64,000 bases of DNA from Neodiprion pinetum (taxonomy: Eukaryota; Arthropoda; Insecta; Hymenoptera; Diprionidae): NCBI RefSeq assembly GCF_021155775.2, contig NC_060238.1, positions 21,172,470 through 21,236,469 on the forward strand, given 5' to 3'. Positions 62,066-64,000 of the stretch are shown one piece after another. Position numbers and translations under genes: made by a program. The notes below the pieces were generated by a model. The model did not search any database, was not told where the DNA came from, and worked only from the letters and a program-made list of their open reading frames with translations. The stretch's first letter is position 1; the number at the start of each line of letters is the position of its first letter.

Positions 62066-62993
62066 TTTTGCACTGGTATCTTGAAACGAATCATCATCAA
62101 CTCCTCAGCTTGGAATCAAAATTCGATTAAAATTTTTTCTCTTTTTACAGTGCGAACTACATTATCTTGTACTTTCAGGTATCGAGCATCTTGTACGAAA
62201 AAAGTGCAATCCTGTGGAAATTCATAGCATTACCCGACATGTATAAGTTGTGAAAGAAAATTTGGAAGCATGTTTCATTTCATTTGGTTCGAAGTATTAA
62301 AAACAGAGACAACTATCGTTATAACTATTGCCTACTTGTCAGTCATGGGGCCGGTAACTAAACTCAGATAACCTAGTTTCGGAGAGTTGAAAATATTATG
62401 GAGTAAGTGGAAAAATAATGAGAAATGAGCTTCAAAGCCGAAAATGAATTTCATTAGAAGCTATTTCAGTATGGCGTTTAATAAATATTACATTCACCCG
62501 ATACTAATTGTCGTATATGCTTCTGTGAAGCTGTAACTGACAATCATAATTACACAAACATGATCGTACAGATTATAATAACAAACCATAACTGAAGTTT
62601 TCACTTCTTTTTTTTAGAGAATTGAAAAAAGCTTGCGTCACATCGAGCTACCGATATTCCAAATACCCAATTATTACACGATCTATTCATCGTCAGTGTT
62701 CATTAATCAAACAGTAACCAGCTGTGATGTAATTTTTCGAAGGTGTTAAGATATGTCGAATGCATTAGAAGTGAGTTTTAGTAAAGAGAATGAGCGTGAT
62801 AGAAATAGGATTATATAACGTAAGTTTTAAAAAAATTACGCTGAAGTTGATTGACCGAAATGTTGGTGAGAAGTTTCTTATCCGTACGTAACAAAAAGAC
62901 AAAAAAAAAAATTTCGAGGCTTCTAATCTTCAACCAAATTTTCTGAACATTCCAATGAATAATTTTTTGTTTCGACTATCGTTACAACGTATC

Positions 62994-63107
62994 TTAAATC
63001 CACGGATCAACTCCAACGCGATATAGATTTCCAATGTCAAGATGATAACCCAGCTTAGACTCGTTAAGTGAAGTCACAGTAATCCCGCAGTTCATCTGCC
63101 ATGTATT
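62994..63107 (-). CDS. Unassigned conserved exon-like segment downstream of copy C (38 codons, intact)
   Basis: On the minus strand a CTTTGCAG acceptor precedes 114 bases that are open in phase 0, starting NTWQMNCGITV and ending GVDPWI before TAA. The same segment lies downstream of copy B at 48826-48929 but is frameshifted there. It sits about 200 bases after the copy C stop. Since exon 14 of the receptor ends in phase 0, this could serve as an alternative last exon giving a different tail. It could also be a 3' UTR element or a piece of an unrelated gene. No domain is recognised. Confidence 0.3.
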   Translation of the reverse strand, partial: NTWQMNCGITVTSLNESKLGYHLDIGNLYRVGVDPWI

Positions 63108-63303
63108 CTGCAAAGAATGAAAAAAAAAAAATAACTAAAAATAATACGATTGTTTAAAAAATCGCGAATCATCGACTCGATTGGCGCCAGTCACTCAGTC
63201 TCTTAATTCGATGAGAATTCAGAGGCGTTTAATGGAAACCAAAGACTAAAACGAGTGTTTTCATGCGTATATATGAATACTTGTTCACCGTGCGTTTATC
63301 GCG

Positions 63304-63752
63304 CTAATCGTCATCCGCTGAAGTAGTGATAACAGTGGGCATGAAGCCGTAGGGCGGGGTGCTGGCACCATTGCTGTCTTCTCCGTGGCTCCAATTAGAA
63401 CGCGAGCCAGCCTTCCTTCGTCTAACCGGCTTAGTCGTGGCGCTGCACTTCACGACGAACTTCAGCTCTTCCTTGATCTCATCCACGAAGGAAACCTGGA
63501 CAAGGGAATATGACGAGGGTGGAGGTCAGTTATCGAATTGGAAAAACCGGAAGAGGAACCGGAGCACCATTGGAATGGAAGAATTTGAAACCCTCTCACA
63601 TTCTCTTTTATCGAAGTGCAGCCCGCCACCCAAAGCAGTTCGCAAGCCGTATAGACGCCAGATAAAACCACGCCGACTGCCAGAACGAGGAAAACGCCTC
63701 CCACATTAGGCACACCCAAAGCCTCACCATCCGAGGATCCCCCCGTCTTTTC
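63304..63752 (-). CDS. Kainate-type glutamate receptor, copy C (last two exons only; gene continues past the window)
   Basis: Two exons, 63752-63600 (153 bases, 51 codons) and 63495-63304 (192 bases, ending TAG), have the lengths, phases and splice positions of exons 14 and 15 of copy B. The first carries the M4 helix with NVGGVFLVLAVGV and ends CTSIKEN; the second is the cytoplasmic tail, starting VSFVDEIKEELKF and ending VITTSADDD. The tail is nearer to copy B (VITTSPEEK) than to copy A. Sequence from 63753 to 64000 is intron 13 with no further exon seen, so M1-M3 and both binding lobes lie to the right of the window and completeness cannot be judged. A variant poly(A) signal ATTAAA (minus strand, plus positions 63228-63233) lies about 70 bases after the stop; this is weak evidence for the 3' end. 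Confidence 0.85.
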
Positions 63753-64000
63753 CTGTGGACATTGAATAGATTTAGACATTGAATATCGTTACTCAAGTTG
63801 TTCGACATTTTCCTGCCTCCCTACTGTTAGATGTTTTCCTCGAGACATTGTCAGTTATAGTCGAGGACGAATGGATATGACTGTTTTTATCATAAGTTAT
63901 GAGAAGAGAAGACACTGTTTGCAAAATCTCCGTTAATGTTATTTGCGCTAATAACAGTGAACACGAATGGAGCAACATTCTTACTGAATGTGACTTGGCT

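Overview
The window is a stretch of eukaryotic, almost certainly insect, nuclear DNA: AT-rich, with long GA, TA and homopolymer tracts, spliced genes with short introns, and miniature or foldback repeats. Many intact CG dinucleotides suggest a hymenopteran; a sawfly-like or other early-branching hymenopteran is only a guess. No bacterial gene, CRISPR array, rRNA or convincing tRNA was seen.

The only genes that can be read with confidence are a head-to-tail tandem array of kainate-type ionotropic glutamate receptor genes, all on the minus strand. Copy A (CDS 31282-40337) and copy B (CDS 49752-56456) are complete. Each has 15 coding exons, with identical exon lengths and phases for exons 1-14, giving open proteins of 902 and 898 residues. 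Copy C enters at the right edge with only its last two exons (63304-63752). A and B keep the family layout: signal peptide, amino-terminal domain, split ligand-binding domain, M1, Q-type pore loop, M3, M4 and a short tail. Several features suggest the copies are diverging in function while parts are being homogenised: copy A has an altered M3 gate motif, copies A and B share a near-identical exon 6-intron 6-exon 7 tract, and both have near-identical upstream blocks. One upstream block looks like a non-coding first exon carrying a conserved 70-codon upstream ORF.

Layout. 1-28.2 kb: no gene I can identify. It holds two copies of a foldback element (about 64-655 and 19655-20290), two of three copies of a 0.43-kb repeat (16028-16463, 18357-18785), a 115-bp hairpin, microsatellites, a richer-in-GC patch (3.6-10.97 kb) with no convincing ORF, and one orphan exon-like segment (25851-25981). 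28.2-31.2 kb: an unassigned open block, a tandem duplication, a block shared with the downstream flank of copy B, and a foldback element beside the copy A stop codon. 31.3-47 kb: copy A and its upstream region. 47.3-63 kb: copy B with the matching flanks. 63.3 kb to the end: the 3' end of copy C.

Exon borders were derived by hand from GT/AG signals, phase continuity and paralogue comparison. No database search or computed alignment was available.
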